A DNA stretch of 64,000 nt from Prevotella sp902465605 (GCA_902465605.1 CABQNT010000003.1:170205-234204), one strand, 5' to 3'. Shown: positions 42,318 to 52,319, counted from the first letter of the stretch. Program-made: numbers and translations. The notes: generated by a model not told the origin, from the sequence alone.

Positions 42318-44545
42318 CGTCGGATGAGTGTTGAGCCGGTCATGGATGCTGCGTGGCTGTTTACCTGCACCACATACACGCCTTTTGGCAAGGTTGATAA
42401 GTCCAGCGAATAGGATGTTTGACCTGCTGGAAAGGAAATTCGTTTTACCAACCCACCTGATACGGCGTATACCGATACCGAGAAATGATGAGAAGCTACA
42501 TCGTGTAACCGCATTTGTACCAAGCCATCATGCTGTACGGAAAAACGGATTCCCCTGGGTTGATGCTGCGTGATGGTCTCGATGCCACTTACACCTAATA
42601 TATATAATAGACCTTTGTAGACATCTATCTGTCCATGTCCATACTTGTTGTTGGGGTAGGTGAGTGACGGGTCGGTATGCGAACAAGTGTGCGCCAGCAC
42701 GTTCATAATCTCTTCTCTCGTCAATGTAGGCTTGGCTTGTAGCCACAGGGCGATGGCACCCGCAACGACAGGGGTTGACATGGAGGTGCCGGAATTACTG
42801 TTCCAAGCGTACTGCCGACCCTTGAAGTTGAAATGGGCAACGTCAGACTGCACGTCAAAGGCGCTGGGATTGGCCTCCAGGTAATAGCTGCTGTACGATG
42901 AGATGATGTTGGTGCCGGGTGCCAATACATCAGGTTTCATGCGTCCGTCGTAGGTAGGACCTGCCGAACTGTATTCGCCTCGTTGTCCATGTGTACCCTG
43001 ATCGTACACGCGTCGTTCGCCTTTGTAGTTGGTGATGGCCGTTCGGTAGGATGAGGCACCCACGCATATCACGGATGGTGCGCTGCCAGGTGAGAGAATG
43101 TTGTGTGTTCGCTCGCCTGCGTTGAGTTGCGGAGCCAAGGCGTTGTCGGTCCAGTTGCCACTGCCGCGATAGGCTTCTATCTCACAGTCGGCCCCCACTA
43201 CTTCGAATGAAAATGGAATGGACAGTCCCACCTCGTCATCCGTCTTCACCATGACATCGTATGCGGTTTCTGTTGAATGGTAGCTGGACGCATAGCCCAT
43301 GATGCGCAAGCGATAGGTTTTGCCGCCCAGTGTGACGGTGTCGGTGAAGAGTGAGTCGGCACAGGTCAATACTTGCTTTGTCGGTATGGTCAGCGTTTCG
43401 GTCTTCTGACCATAGCTGGTCAGGCGGAGTGTGAAGGGTTGGGGTGATTTCAGTGTGAAATAAAGCGAGTTCCTGCTGTCAGAAACGAACGTACCGGCCG
43501 ATTTTTTCCCTATCGGTTTGCGGAAAAACGACTTTTTGGCTCCTTCGTTTCCGGCAGAGGCTACGATGATACGGCCAGGGCCTGACAAGCTGTCCAGAAT
43601 GGCGTAGTAGAGTTGGTCATCGCCATGGAAGTCTTGGTTGGAGCCTTCGCTGAACGAAATGACGCAGGGTAGGTTGCGCTCTCGGGCATAGTCCATGATG
43701 TACTTAAAGCCAAGGGCGTCGGTGGCATAGGTATATTTATAGTAATCAGCCGAGTCGATGAACTGTTCATCGTCCGACACGGCATTGCTCACCAGGCAGA
43801 TGTCGCTTTCATAGGCCATGCCCCGATAAGGACTGTCGTAACCGCTTCCGGCCGCAATGCCCAGCGTATGGGTGCCGTGTGTCTGTATCAGTCCGTCACG
43901 CGAATGCTGGTAGGCCAGCAAAGCGTCACGGCCCTCATAGGCAGCACCCACGTAGAGCGTGCTGCCCAGGGTGTCGGCCGACAACTGATCCCAAAAACGC
44001 TTGATGCGATAGTGGGTCGCTGTTGAATCGTAGAAGTTGGGGTGGGTCAGGTCGAAGCCTACGTCTTGCACGCCTACCACTACATCTTTCCCTGTAAAGG
44101 CATGGGGCAGTGGGTCTGCTCCCTGATAGACAGGGGTGGCATTGAGCCAAAAAGCCACTGAGTCCATCTGAAGGGAGTTGCCTCGACCAGCCTCGATGCG
44201 CTGCACCTGCTTGTGTGATGACAGGTGTCCCAACCGCTGCAATGGCACGCTCACGATGTAGATGTCACCAAATTGAGCCAAGGGTAGACAGTCATTCTCC
44301 TTAAAAATACGTTTGGCATCACTTGTCACTCGAACAAAGGTGCATAGTTCCAGTTGTTTGACACGAGGCCTGTTCAGGGGTGATGGCGATTTCCTCACGG
44401 CTTGATGTCGTTGCTGCGTCTGCTCAATAGCCAGTTGCCTGACCAGCGATGACATCTTCGCATATTCGGTACGCTGGCCATACAGGGAGGCTGCACACCA
44501 TATATATATAGATAGGATGAACAGGTATTTCTTCATTGTTTGCAA
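42314..44545 (-). CDS. secreted S8 subtilisin-like protease with a T9SS-type tail
   Basis: A 743-residue protein with a signal peptide (about 1-23), a propeptide to ~145 and a subtilase domain with Asp161 (VQDVGFDLTHPNF), His223 (THGTHTLGIA) and Ser588 (SGTSMSTPVVAGA). The last ~80 residues (VSVYAVSGGLVKRISF ... LPKGVYVVQVNS) look like a type A T9SS sorting domain. It should cross the outer membrane by the type IX system, to which PorQ at 6.1-7.1 kb belongs. Coupled to the YgbA-type gene by a 4-bp overlap. Confidence 0.9.
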   Translation of the reverse strand: MQTMKKYLFILSIYIWCAASLYGQRTEYAKMSSLVRQLAIEQTQQRHQAVRKSPSPLNRPRVKQLELCTFVRVTSDAKRIFKENDCLPLAQFGDIYIVSVPLQRLGHLSSHKQVQRIEAGRGNSLQMDSVAFWLNATPVYQGADPLPHAFTGKDVVVGVQDVGFDLTHPNFYDSTATHYRIKRFWDQLSADTLGSTLYVGAAYEGRDALLAYQHSRDGLIQTHGTHTLGIAAGSGYDSPYRGMAYESDICLVSNAVSDDEQFIDSADYYKYTYATDALGFKYIMDYARERNLPCVISFSEGSNQDFHGDDQLYYAILDSLSGPGRIIVASAGNEGAKKSFFRKPIGKKSAGTFVSDSRNSLYFTLKSPQPFTLRLTSYGQKTETLTIPTKQVLTCADSLFTDTVTLGGKTYRLRIMGYASSYHSTETAYDVMVKTDDEVGLSIPFSFEVVGADCEIEAYRGSGNWTDNALAPQLNAGERTHNILSPGSAPSVICVGASSYRTAITNYKGERRVYDQGTHGQRGEYSSAGPTYDGRMKPDVLAPGTNIISSYSSYYLEANPSAFDVQSDVAHFNFKGRQYAWNSNSGTSMSTPVVAGAIALWLQAKPTLTREEIMNVLAHTCSHTDPSLTYPNNKYGHGQIDVYKGLLYILGVSGIETITQHQPRGIRFSVQHDGLVQMRLHDVASHHFSVSVYAVSGGLVKRISFPAGQTSYSLDLSTLPKGVYVVQVNSHAASMTGSTLIRR

Positions 44546-44659
44546 AATAAGCTAAAATAATCGACAACCACAAGTAAATAATCGTTGTTTTCCAGTCATG
44601 GATGGCGGCTCTTCCATTAAAAGAAGTTGTTCATTCGAGAAAACAATTACTTTCTTTTC

Positions 44660-44852
44660 TTTCAACAACAAATTGAACAAATGTAACAAATTCGTTCGTT
44701 GGGTTCAATGAACGCCGGCGTTCACCAAATGAAACAAATTTGGTAAAGAAACACAACATGTTTGTGTTGGCAGATTTGTTTTATTCGCAGAACGCTTGCG
44801 TTCATTGTCTTGTTGCGTTTATTTGTTTTCATTTGTTTCATTTGTTGTTCAA
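44660..44852. repeat. palindromic intergenic element, family B, copy 2 (inverted)
   Basis: The reverse complement aligns along its length with 25587-25782. Hairpins TGAACGC-CG-GCGTTCA at 44709 and GAACGC-TT-GCGTTC at 44790 are conserved. The ends are TTCAACAACAAATTGAACAA and a matching inverted copy. Confidence 0.8.
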
Positions 44853-44960
44853 AAAAATAGCTTCAATGACAGATCCATGAAGGTAGATTGCAGATGGGTG
44901 CGTTACGATTTATTCACATTTTCTTTTGAACAATCAAAACGTTATTCGTTTATTTTTAGC

Positions 44961-45024
44961 TACCTTTGCGCAAAATAGGCAGCGCCTCTGATATATCTAC
45001 CATGCTTGATGCCGTTAGCTTTGC
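44961..45024 (+). promoter_or_regulatory. two -7 boxes before the SlyD-like gene
   Basis: TACCTTTGC at 44961-44969 and TAGCTTTGC at 45016-45024 both match TAnnTTTGC; the ATG is at 45095. Confidence 0.45.
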
Positions 45025-45094
45025 ATAAATAGCGGATAAGATAGGATTTGAGATGCGTCTGCCTACATGAATCTATGAGTCAAAAAAACAACTT

Positions 45095-45679
45095 ATGAAA
45101 AAACAAACTAATAAATTTATTGCCGTTTCTTACCAGCTGCATGCTGATGAAAACGAAGGAATGACGTTGGTTGAAGAAGCTACTGAAGCGCAACCATACC
45201 AGTTTATCAGCGGCTTTGGTCTGACACTCGATTTGTTCGAAGATGCCCTCATTAACTTACAGGCAGGCCAAGAGTTTGAGGTGAAACTGGCTCCAGAGCA
45301 GGCTTATGGGCATTTTCAGCCAGAGCATGTGTTGGATCTCGAGCGGGAAGTTTTCACCGTTAATGGGACATTTGATGCAGAGAACATCTATGAAGGAGCG
45401 GTGGTACCCTTGCAAAACGAGGAGGGTACGCGCTTCATGGGACGCATTCTCGAGGTGAATGACAAGCAGGTGAAGGTGGATTTGAATCACCCCCTGGCTG
45501 GAAAAACGCTCAACTTTAAGGGAAAGGTCATCGAAAACCGCGAAGCTACCAACGAAGAAATTGCTGCAATGGTTAACCAAATGGCTGGTGGATGCGGTTG
45601 TGGTGGTCACAGTGAGGGCGGCTGTTGTTGCGGAGGCTGTGGCAGTTCAGATGACGGTGGATGTGGTTGCGGCCATTAA
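45095..45679 (+). CDS. SlyD-like FKBP peptidyl-prolyl isomerase
   Basis: A 194-residue cytoplasmic folding catalyst. The FKBP core with inserted flap has QFISGFGLTLDLFEDALIN, APEQAYGHFQPE and VKVDLNHPLAGKTLNFKGKV. The C-terminal tail from about 164 is a Gly/Cys/His metal-binding segment with eight cysteines and two histidines, as in SlyD, which delivers nickel. Stands 60 bp before aroC on the same strand. Confidence 0.9.
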   Translation: MKKQTNKFIAVSYQLHADENEGMTLVEEATEAQPYQFISGFGLTLDLFEDALINLQAGQEFEVKLAPEQAYGHFQPEHVLDLEREVFTVNGTFDAENIYEGAVVPLQNEEGTRFMGRILEVNDKQVKVDLNHPLAGKTLNFKGKVIENREATNEEIAAMVNQMAGGCGCGGHSEGGCCCGGCGSSDDGGCGCGH

Positions 45680-45738
45680 GCCAGGCGCAACACCTCCGAT
45701 TTTTTAGCATTTCTTTCATAGTTTGAACCTAACTCACG

Positions 45739-46824
45739 ATGATGCGCAATACATTTGGCCATATTTTCGCGTTGACAACCTTTGGTGAAAGCCATGGAGA
45801 GGCTGTCGGTGGGGTCGTCGATGGCATGCCGCCCGGCATCGACATCGATGTGCAGTTTGTGCAAAACGAGCTTAACCGGCGGCGGCCGGGGCAGAGTAGC
45901 ATCACCACCGATCGCAGGGAAGCTGATGAAGTGAGCTTCTTGAGTGGTATCTATGAAGGAAAATCTACTGGCGCACCCATCGCTTTCATGGTGACAAACA
46001 CCAATCAGCATTCAAAAGATTACGACAGCCTACAGCATCTTTATCGTCCATCGCATGCCGACTTTACCTATCAACAGAAATATGGTTTGCGCGATCATCG
46101 TGGTGGAGGACGCTCATCGGCTCGCGTCACTTTGAGCAGATGTGTGGCTGGTGCATTGGCTAAGTTGGTGTTACGACGGTTGGGAATCACCATTCAGGCG
46201 TATGTGTCACAGGTGGGTGACATCGCCTTGCAACGTGATTATCGTTTATACGACTTGTCCAAGACCGAAAGCAATAGGGTACGTTGTCCCGATGAGAAAA
46301 AGGCCAAGCAGATGGAACAACTCATCCGGCAGGTCAAGGTAGAAGGTGACACGGAGGGAGGAATCGTAACGTGTGTCATCAAGGGATGTCCCGTAGGACT
46401 GGGCGAGCCCGAGTTTGACAAGCTGCATGCGCAACTGGGAGCTGCCATGCTATCCATCAATGCCGCTAAGGGCTTTGACTACGGCGAAGGTTTTGCGTGC
46501 GTCAGCCACCGAGGCAGTGAGATGAACGACCCGTTTGTCAACGACCAGGGACGCATTCACACCGCAACTAACCACAATGGAGGCATCCTGGCAGGCATCA
46601 GCAATGGCGAAGATATCTATTTTCGCGTAGCGTTTAAGCCTGTGGCTACCATCTTGATGGAGCAACAAACGGTAGACGTTGAGGGCCATCCTGCTGCCTT
46701 CAAGGCCAACGGTCGGCACGATTCGTGTGTCGTGCCACGCGCCGTTCCCATTGTAGAGGCGATGGCGGCGATGGTGATTTTGGACAATTATCTTCTTGAT
46801 TTGACCGTAAAAGAGATCAAATAA
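45739..46824 (+). CDS. aroC: chorismate synthase
   Basis: Last step of the shikimate pathway, making chorismate from EPSP with reduced FMN. The 361-residue protein has the signatures TFGESHGEAVGGVVDG, RPGQSSITTDRRE, the DHRGGGRSSARVTLSR loop and NHNGGILAGISNG. Normal length. Follows the SlyD-like gene by 59 bp and may share its transcript. Confidence 0.95.
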   Translation: MMRNTFGHIFALTTFGESHGEAVGGVVDGMPPGIDIDVQFVQNELNRRRPGQSSITTDRREADEVSFLSGIYEGKSTGAPIAFMVTNTNQHSKDYDSLQHLYRPSHADFTYQQKYGLRDHRGGGRSSARVTLSRCVAGALAKLVLRRLGITIQAYVSQVGDIALQRDYRLYDLSKTESNRVRCPDEKKAKQMEQLIRQVKVEGDTEGGIVTCVIKGCPVGLGEPEFDKLHAQLGAAMLSINAAKGFDYGEGFACVSHRGSEMNDPFVNDQGRIHTATNHNGGILAGISNGEDIYFRVAFKPVATILMEQQTVDVEGHPAAFKANGRHDSCVVPRAVPIVEAMAAMVILDNYLLDLTVKEIK

Positions 46825-46913
46825 TAGGTACACGATTCTTCGATTGAAGAAAGGTTGTTTTTACCTATATACGACCTCTGGGCATGATACTATGTGGATG
46901 TAGTTCAAGTAGA

Positions 46914-47118
46914 CTACGGGCTGAAAGCCCAAAAGCCTATAGCCCAAGGCAACGCCTTGGGTAAGCGTGCGACGAGGTGTACGCCCTACAGGGGCAAAAG
47001 CAAGTGCAATGCAATGGCAGTCTGATGCTTTTGTCCTTACAGGACGCAGGCTCCTCAATGCTTCCCAGTCCCAAGGTGTTGCCTTGGGCTATAATCTTTT
47101 GGGCTTACAGCCCGTGGG
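46914..47118. repeat. 205-bp giant palindromic element (family D)
   Basis: The first ~49 bp (CTACGGGCTGAAAGCCC ... AAGGCAACGCCTTGGG) are matched by an inverted copy at the other end. A second inner pair (CGCCCTACAGGGGCAAAAGC and its imperfect complement) nests inside. The whole would fold as one long cruciform. The open frames across it are by-products of the palindrome. Confidence 0.83.
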
Positions 47119-47253
47119 GATATCAAGTCATCCAGCCAACGGCTATTATTGTAAGGTCATTTGTTGTTCAACATCATGGCCCTTCAAAGACCGAGTTTGC
47201 ATCTTTTTTTATAAAATATTCAATCTTTTCCTTGTGGGTATCAAAAAACTATG

Positions 47254-47262
47254 TACCTTTGC
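47254..47262 (+). promoter_or_regulatory. promoter of the fimbrillin-type operon
   Basis: TACCTTTGC starts a leader of about 410 nt before the small peptide gene at 47681. Confidence 0.55.
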
Positions 47263-47283
47263 AAAGTGTATAACTATTAACAA

Positions 47284-47472
<189 letters not shown>

Positions 47473-47546
47473 ACGTACCGACCGTCTATCATCTTTTGTT
47501 TTCGTTCGTATACGCGCGCGAGAAGCGTCGCGTCATATCTATTCAG

Positions 47547-47580
47547 AAAGGGGATGCTACAAAGTAGCCCTTTTGTTTTC
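47547..47580 (+). terminator. terminator-like hairpin in the leader
   Basis: GCTAC-AAA-GTAGC with outer G-C pairs (GGGGAT on the left, CCC on the right), followed by TTTTGTTTTC. Placed between the AC repeat and the first real gene, so it could act as an attenuator. Confidence 0.5.
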
Positions 47581-47680
47581 GCATGCCCGTTTCCCAACAT
47601 CAATATCCTAAAATTCATACCTTCACAGGTTCTATATATAGAGTTTTATAAACACGTAAAAACATTAAAAGATAGGAAAT

Positions 47681-47857
47681 ATGAAAAAAGAGTATCAAAA
47701 ACCAAGTATGGACGTCACCTTCATGAAGGTGGACAACCAACTGCTCGCAGGAGTCAGTGCAGACACCAAAGACCCCGAATTCGGTGGAGACCCAACTGAA
47801 GGTCAGAATGCTAAGGCTTGGCAGTTTGACGTAGAAGAAGATTTTAAGATGTGGTAA
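47681..47857 (+). CDS. 58-residue peptide upstream of the fimbrillin-type lipoprotein
   Basis: ATG 47681 to TAA 47857. It begins MKKEYQKPSMDVTFMKV and continues NQLLAGVSAD, the pattern K-x-Y-x-x-P ... LLAG that recurs in many tiny Bacteroidota ORFs beside surface-protein genes. No signal peptide; acidic C-terminus ending EEDFKMW. It lies 38 bp before the lipoprotein gene and is co-transcribed. Function unknown. Confidence 0.7.
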   Translation: MKKEYQKPSMDVTFMKVDNQLLAGVSADTKDPEFGGDPTEGQNAKAWQFDVEEDFKMW

Positions 47858-47895
47858 TAACCACACCAAGTAACAAACCCGTAAAAACAAATACA

Positions 47896-49851
47896 ATGAA
47901 TACAAAGATGAAATGGTTTACGGCAGTCAGCTGCGCAATGGTAGCGCTGTCCGTATGTACAGCATGTCAAGATGATGACATCGACAACGCATCAGGTACA
48001 ACAGCCAACATGCACACCTACCGCTTGACTGTTGAGGCCACTGCTAATAATGACAATGCCACTGGTACACGCTCGTTGAGCGAGGGTGCTGATAATGCAC
48101 TGCACTCCACATGGGAGGAAACAGACAAGATTATTGCCTACAACCTAAGTGATAATGAAAAGAGCCCAGCAAATCAATTCAGCTTGCTCAGTAGTATGAA
48201 AGTGGGAAAGAGTGGTCAATTTGAAGGGCAAATCAGTTCCGTCAATGCTATCAGTTCAACAGACCAGCTGTGTTTCCTCTATCCCAGTCCGTCTGTGCTG
48301 GACGAATCTGAGACGGACAATGATGAAAAAGCTAACACGATACAATCCGTGAAAAAAGTAACAGAAAAAGTTTCACACGAGGGACAGGTGGGAAAAGAAG
48401 ATTTTATTTACTATGCACCCGAGCAAACAATCAAACGCTATGTAGAACTTAATCTTAGCCAACAAGACGGTACAGTAGAGACCATTGGTAAGAAATTTGA
48501 CTTCCAATGGGGTAAGGCCAATCCCACTTCGGTGAGCGGCAATACGGTGAAAGCCAATGCGGGTACCATGAAACGTCAAATTGCCATTTGGGGTTTTCAG
48601 TTTACCGATGAGAATGGTGCTGCACTCAAAGATATTGATGCTGTCTATATCAGTGGCGTGAAGTCTATCGACGTGTTTGATCTTGGCGAGGGAATCTTCA
48701 TGGATGATGCCAATTCAGGTGACAATGACATCGTGTTACTGAAGCCTGGAGAAGGAAAACCAAAGTTCACCTCTGAAAGTAACAAATATACTTATGCAGC
48801 CATGTTACCAGGTACCTACGAGAAAGTACTCATCTCTGCCTATATCGGCAACAAGTGCTATGCCCGCGAATACAGCAATATAACACTGAATGCTGACAAG
48901 GTGTACCGTACCAACGTGAAGAATATGAAAGAAGTGGTCGCCAATCCCTGGGTTGAAGTGCAGGGTGTGAAATGGGCGACGGGCAACTTTATCCACTATG
49001 GCGAAGAAGGATCAGGCAAAGACTATTGGGGTATCGCACCAACGCAATGGTGGATATCGCAATATGATATGACAGATCCAAATTTAGGAATAAGAACTAC
49101 TTCTCAATTCACAGAAAAGGATATCGAGGGAGACCCCAACGATCTTGACTTGTTCCGCTTTGGCGATATAGAAAAAGCAACGACATTAAAACACAATAAT
49201 TGTAAAGCAGGTGACGCTAAGATTGATATATGCAAGAGGTTTTTTAAACATAAAGGAGCCGCAGGCCTACAACAGGTAGAGATGACGCCATCTGAATTTG
49301 AAAATAATCCTGAACTTGCTGCTTGGGGTGATATTGTATGGTTTCATACAAGAAATGATAACCAGAAATATCGAATGCCAACATTTGATGATTTAACAAC
49401 GCTATATAAGGTAGCAAATGTAATTCCTGCATATTGCATAGCTCCAACGGGCAAGCGTATTTATGGCGCATTCTTCTACACCAACACCACCAACAATTCC
49501 GCTCGTCGCAAGAAAAATTTCCCGACGGGTCGAAAAACATTATACAAATATAATGATGTAACCGCTCTTGTTCGCGCCAACAAGGGACTTTTCTTACCCA
49601 TCGCTGGCAGAAGAAGAGACAATGCAACCAAAATTGGTTACCGAAACCTGATTAATGGAAGATTAGCCTATGCACAATACATGTCTTCAACGGTAAAATC
49701 TTTGTATTTAAGTCAAGACTTTTTCTTCGGTTCTCATGAGTGGAACTTATCAGGAAACGGAGTTACACAAGCCAAGAGCATCCGCCCAGTATGGGATTCA
49801 TCGAACGGTAAGCCAAATCCTGTTTTCGATGCATTCAAGGATCTTCAATAA
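47896..49851 (+). CDS. fimbrillin family lipoprotein
   Basis: 651 residues from ATG 47896, with a lipobox signal (LSVCTAC, Cys at about 23). The N-terminal half matches the Mfa-like/fimbrillin pattern (YRLTVEATANNDNATGTRS, STWEETDKIIAYNLSD). The second half (WVEVQGVKWATGNFIHYG, RMPTFDDLTTLY, YRNLINGRLAYAQYMSS) looks like an adhesin-tip domain with a Major-Fimbrial style WATGN start. A surface or fimbrial component is likely. The upstream frame to 47851 is not part of it. Confidence 0.82.
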   Translation: MNTKMKWFTAVSCAMVALSVCTACQDDDIDNASGTTANMHTYRLTVEATANNDNATGTRSLSEGADNALHSTWEETDKIIAYNLSDNEKSPANQFSLLSSMKVGKSGQFEGQISSVNAISSTDQLCFLYPSPSVLDESETDNDEKANTIQSVKKVTEKVSHEGQVGKEDFIYYAPEQTIKRYVELNLSQQDGTVETIGKKFDFQWGKANPTSVSGNTVKANAGTMKRQIAIWGFQFTDENGAALKDIDAVYISGVKSIDVFDLGEGIFMDDANSGDNDIVLLKPGEGKPKFTSESNKYTYAAMLPGTYEKVLISAYIGNKCYAREYSNITLNADKVYRTNVKNMKEVVANPWVEVQGVKWATGNFIHYGEEGSGKDYWGIAPTQWWISQYDMTDPNLGIRTTSQFTEKDIEGDPNDLDLFRFGDIEKATTLKHNNCKAGDAKIDICKRFFKHKGAAGLQQVEMTPSEFENNPELAAWGDIVWFHTRNDNQKYRMPTFDDLTTLYKVANVIPAYCIAPTGKRIYGAFFYTNTTNNSARRKKNFPTGRKTLYKYNDVTALVRANKGLFLPIAGRRRDNATKIGYRNLINGRLAYAQYMSSTVKSLYLSQDFFFGSHEWNLSGNGVTQAKSIRPVWDSSNGKPNPVFDAFKDLQ

Positions 49852-49916
49852 ATCAAAGCCTGACGGTTGAAGTCTGATGCCAGAAAGTTAACTGCGTATC
49901 AGACATAGAACATCAA

Positions 49917-49970
49917 GCCTGCCTTTCCAGACAGCGACCTTAGTGGTTGCCAATGGAAAGGCAGGCATTT
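49917..49970 (+). terminator. terminator of the fimbrillin-type operon
   Basis: GCCTGCCTTTCC pairs perfectly with GGAAAGGCAGGC (12 bp) around a 26-nt loop, followed by ATTTTTATG. Confidence 0.7.
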
Positions 49971-49984
49971 TTATGTTTCCGACG

Positions 49985-50105
49985 AAACGTGATTCATCCA
50001 TAGGGGCGTGATTTATCACGTCCGCCATGATACACACCGCCATAATGCAACATGATTCATCCCGTCCGCCATGACAACCATCGGTGTAATTCATCATGTT
50101 AGCCA
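49985..50105. repeat. degenerate palindromic repeats
   Basis: Several variants of GTGATTTATCACG / CATGATTCATCCCG followed by TCCGCCATGA occur in 120 bp. They seem to be decayed intergenic palindromes. The rest of the 49971-50206 gap shows no gene. Confidence 0.5.
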
Positions 50106-50206
50106 AACAAAAAATGTACCTCCATACAAAAGGAGGCACATTTTTCCCTTTAAATAATAGTTAGATACGGAATTATAGAGCATATTTTTGACATGCTCAT
50201 ATCACA

Positions 50207-50815
50207 TTACAGCGCAAATTTGTAACCAACTGTAATCTGGAAAACACTATTCTTACTGCTGTCTTCGTCAATAATCTTGGTTACTCCCCAATTGTATCGT
50301 GCATCGATATTTATATTGCTGAACTCGTAGGAAACACCAACGGGAATAGAGATATCAACCTTATTCAGTTTGGCATCAATTCCTGCAGCTTTAAGAGATT
50401 TCTCTAAATCAACCTCTGCGTTGACGCCATTCTGTGAAACTTTGACTTTATTGTTGATCAAAAAGCCTGGTTGTACACCTAACTTCACGGCAAATCCATG
50501 AGCCACATAGACGTTAGCAAGAATTGGAACATTGATATAGTCTAACTTTACTGTTCCATCTACATTGCCTATCTTTCCCTTAGCTCCCTGCATAGAGTAA
50601 AGTAATCCACCCGAGAAACTAACCATGTCAGTAGCCTGCACTTCTACCTCGGCACCAACAACTGGCGCAAATCTTGAGTCGGCATCATTATCGTTTGTAA
50701 TCGTAGCCATGTTTAAACCTACTTTAGGCTGTAAAGTAACCGTACCTTTTTCACGCTGTCCGTACGCTGCAATTGTTATAAACATAACGCATGCACTTAA
50801 AATAACTTTTTTCAT
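50207..50815 (-). CDS. PorT-like outer-membrane beta-barrel protein
   Basis: A 202-residue protein with a signal peptide (about 1-19, ending AYGQ) and an eight-strand-type barrel (LQPKVGLNMATI, FSGGLLYSMQG, IDARYNWGVTKI) ending TVGYKFAL. Matches the small OMP_b-brl_2 family. It has its own TATCTTTGC box at 50849-50857. Role unknown; not part of the nqr operon. Confidence 0.78.
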   Translation of the reverse strand: MKKVILSACVMFITIAAYGQREKGTVTLQPKVGLNMATITNDNDADSRFAPVVGAEVEVQATDMVSFSGGLLYSMQGAKGKIGNVDGTVKLDYINVPILANVYVAHGFAVKLGVQPGFLINNKVKVSQNGVNAEVDLEKSLKAAGIDAKLNKVDISIPVGVSYEFSNINIDARYNWGVTKIIDEDSSKNSVFQITVGYKFAL

Positions 50816-50848
50816 AGAAGATAATTATTATAAATAAATTAAACTTAT

Positions 50849-50857
50849 GCAAAGATA
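50849..50857 (-). promoter_or_regulatory. -7 box of the beta-barrel gene
   Basis: The minus strand reads TATCTTTGC, 34 bp before the ATG. Confidence 0.55.
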
Positions 50858-50981
50858 AACAAACAACGTGATACACCAAACGTTAGCGATAGATTTTTTA
50901 GGAAGAGAGAAATATTTCTACTTGAGAATATACGATAGAAACACATACGAAATCATGCTATAATAATGAATTTCCGAATAC

Positions 50982-51012
50982 AAAAAAGTCGCCGATATTC
51001 AGCGACTTTTTA
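50982..51012 (-). terminator. terminator of the nqr operon
   Basis: AAAAAGTCGC pairs with GCGACTTTTT around an 11-nt loop, 36 bp after nqrF. The A/T runs on both sides make it work in both directions. Confidence 0.75.
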
Positions 51013-51047
51013 TAATTGTATGTAAGTTGTTGTTGATTTGTTTCAAC

Positions 51048-52319
51048 TTATCCAAAGTTATCAAACATGATAGATTCAGGATCAACGCCAAGGCTATCCA
51101 ACATTTTTTGTACAGCGGCACTCATCGGACCAGGACCACACATGTAGTACTCGATGTCTTCTGGCGCTTCATGATCCTTCAAGTAGGTCTCATACATTAC
51201 TTGATGAACAAAACCAGCTGTGTACTTCACACCAGCTTCATCAGCCAATGGATCCGGACGATCGAGAGCCAGATGGAAATGGAAGTTGGGATATTCTTTC
51301 TCCAGTTCGTGGAAATCATCCAAGAAGAATGCTTCGTTCAGTGAGCGCGCACCATAGAAATAGTGCATTTCACGATCGCGGGTGTGCAATGTCTTCAACA
51401 TATACATGATTTGACTGCGCAACGGAGCCATACCAGCTCCACCGCCAACCCATATCATCTCTTTCTTAGAGTCGAAGATAGGATGGAAGTCACCGTAAGG
51501 TCCACTCATCCTCACCTTATCGCCTGGCTTCAAAGAGAAGATATAACTGGAAGCTATACCGGTTGGAACATCTTGGAAGCCCACTTGTGGACGTGGCTTG
51601 AATGGCGTTGAGGCAATACGCACGGTCAGCATGATGATGTCGCCTTCTTCAGGATAGTTGGCCATGGAGTAAGCGCGTACGGTAGGCTCGGGGTTGTGAG
51701 CCTTGATAGAAAGAATGTTGAACTTCTTCCATGCGCCAATGTACTCTTCGCCAATGTCATCCTTGTCGAAATCTTTGTCGTAATCAATCACATCGTATGC
51801 GGGAATTGATATTTGAGCATACGAACCTGGTATGAAGTCCATGTGTTCACCAGGAGGCAACTGCACTTTGAACTCTTTGATAAAGCTCGACACGTTTTTA
51901 TTACTGATGACGGTGCATTCCCATTCTTTGACACCTAAAACGGTTTCAGGTATTTTGACTTTTAGGTCACCTTTCACCTTGCACTGACATCCTAAACGCC
52001 AATTATTCTTTATCTCTTTCCTTGTAAAGTGAGGACGCTCTGAATCCAAGATTTCACCTCCTCCTTCAATCACTTGTAATTTGCATTGTCCACAACTGCC
52101 CTTTCCGCCACATGCAGAGGGGAGGTAAATTCCATTTTGAGTTAGGGTACTCATGATAGACGCACCTTGTGGAACGCTGAGAGTCTTATCTTCGTTGATG
52201 ACGATATTGACGTTTCCGCTTGGCGAGAGATATTTTTTAGCGACCAACAGTATGATGACCAGCAAAAGAATGACGGTCAAGAATACGGCAATGCTCTGTA
52301 ATATAAATGAAAATTCCAT
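51048..52319 (-). CDS. nqrF: Na+-transporting NADH:quinone reductase subunit F
   Basis: Electron-input subunit: takes electrons from NADH to FAD and a 2Fe-2S centre. The 423-residue protein has an N-terminal membrane helix at about 8-27, [2Fe-2S] cysteines 70, 76, 79 and 111 (ACGGKGSCGQCK), a FAD site around RAYSMANYPEEG and a NADH site in GGGAGMAPLRSQI. It ends MFDNFG, as usual. Last gene of the operon, followed by a terminator. Confidence 0.96.
   Translation of the reverse strand: MEFSFILQSIAVFLTVILLLVIILLVAKKYLSPSGNVNIVINEDKTLSVPQGASIMSTLTQNGIYLPSACGGKGSCGQCKLQVIEGGGEILDSERPHFTRKEIKNNWRLGCQCKVKGDLKVKIPETVLGVKEWECTVISNKNVSSFIKEFKVQLPPGEHMDFIPGSYAQISIPAYDVIDYDKDFDKDDIGEEYIGAWKKFNILSIKAHNPEPTVRAYSMANYPEEGDIIMLTVRIASTPFKPRPQVGFQDVPTGIASSYIFSLKPGDKVRMSGPYGDFHPIFDSKKEMIWVGGGAGMAPLRSQIMYMLKTLHTRDREMHYFYGARSLNEAFFLDDFHELEKEYPNFHFHLALDRPDPLADEAGVKYTAGFVHQVMYETYLKDHEAPEDIEYYMCGPGPMSAAVQKMLDSLGVDPESIMFDNFG

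Noticed and set aside
47851..47895. Upstream extension of the fimbrillin-type gene
   Set aside because: The extra residues precede a complete lipobox signal and overlap the small peptide gene.
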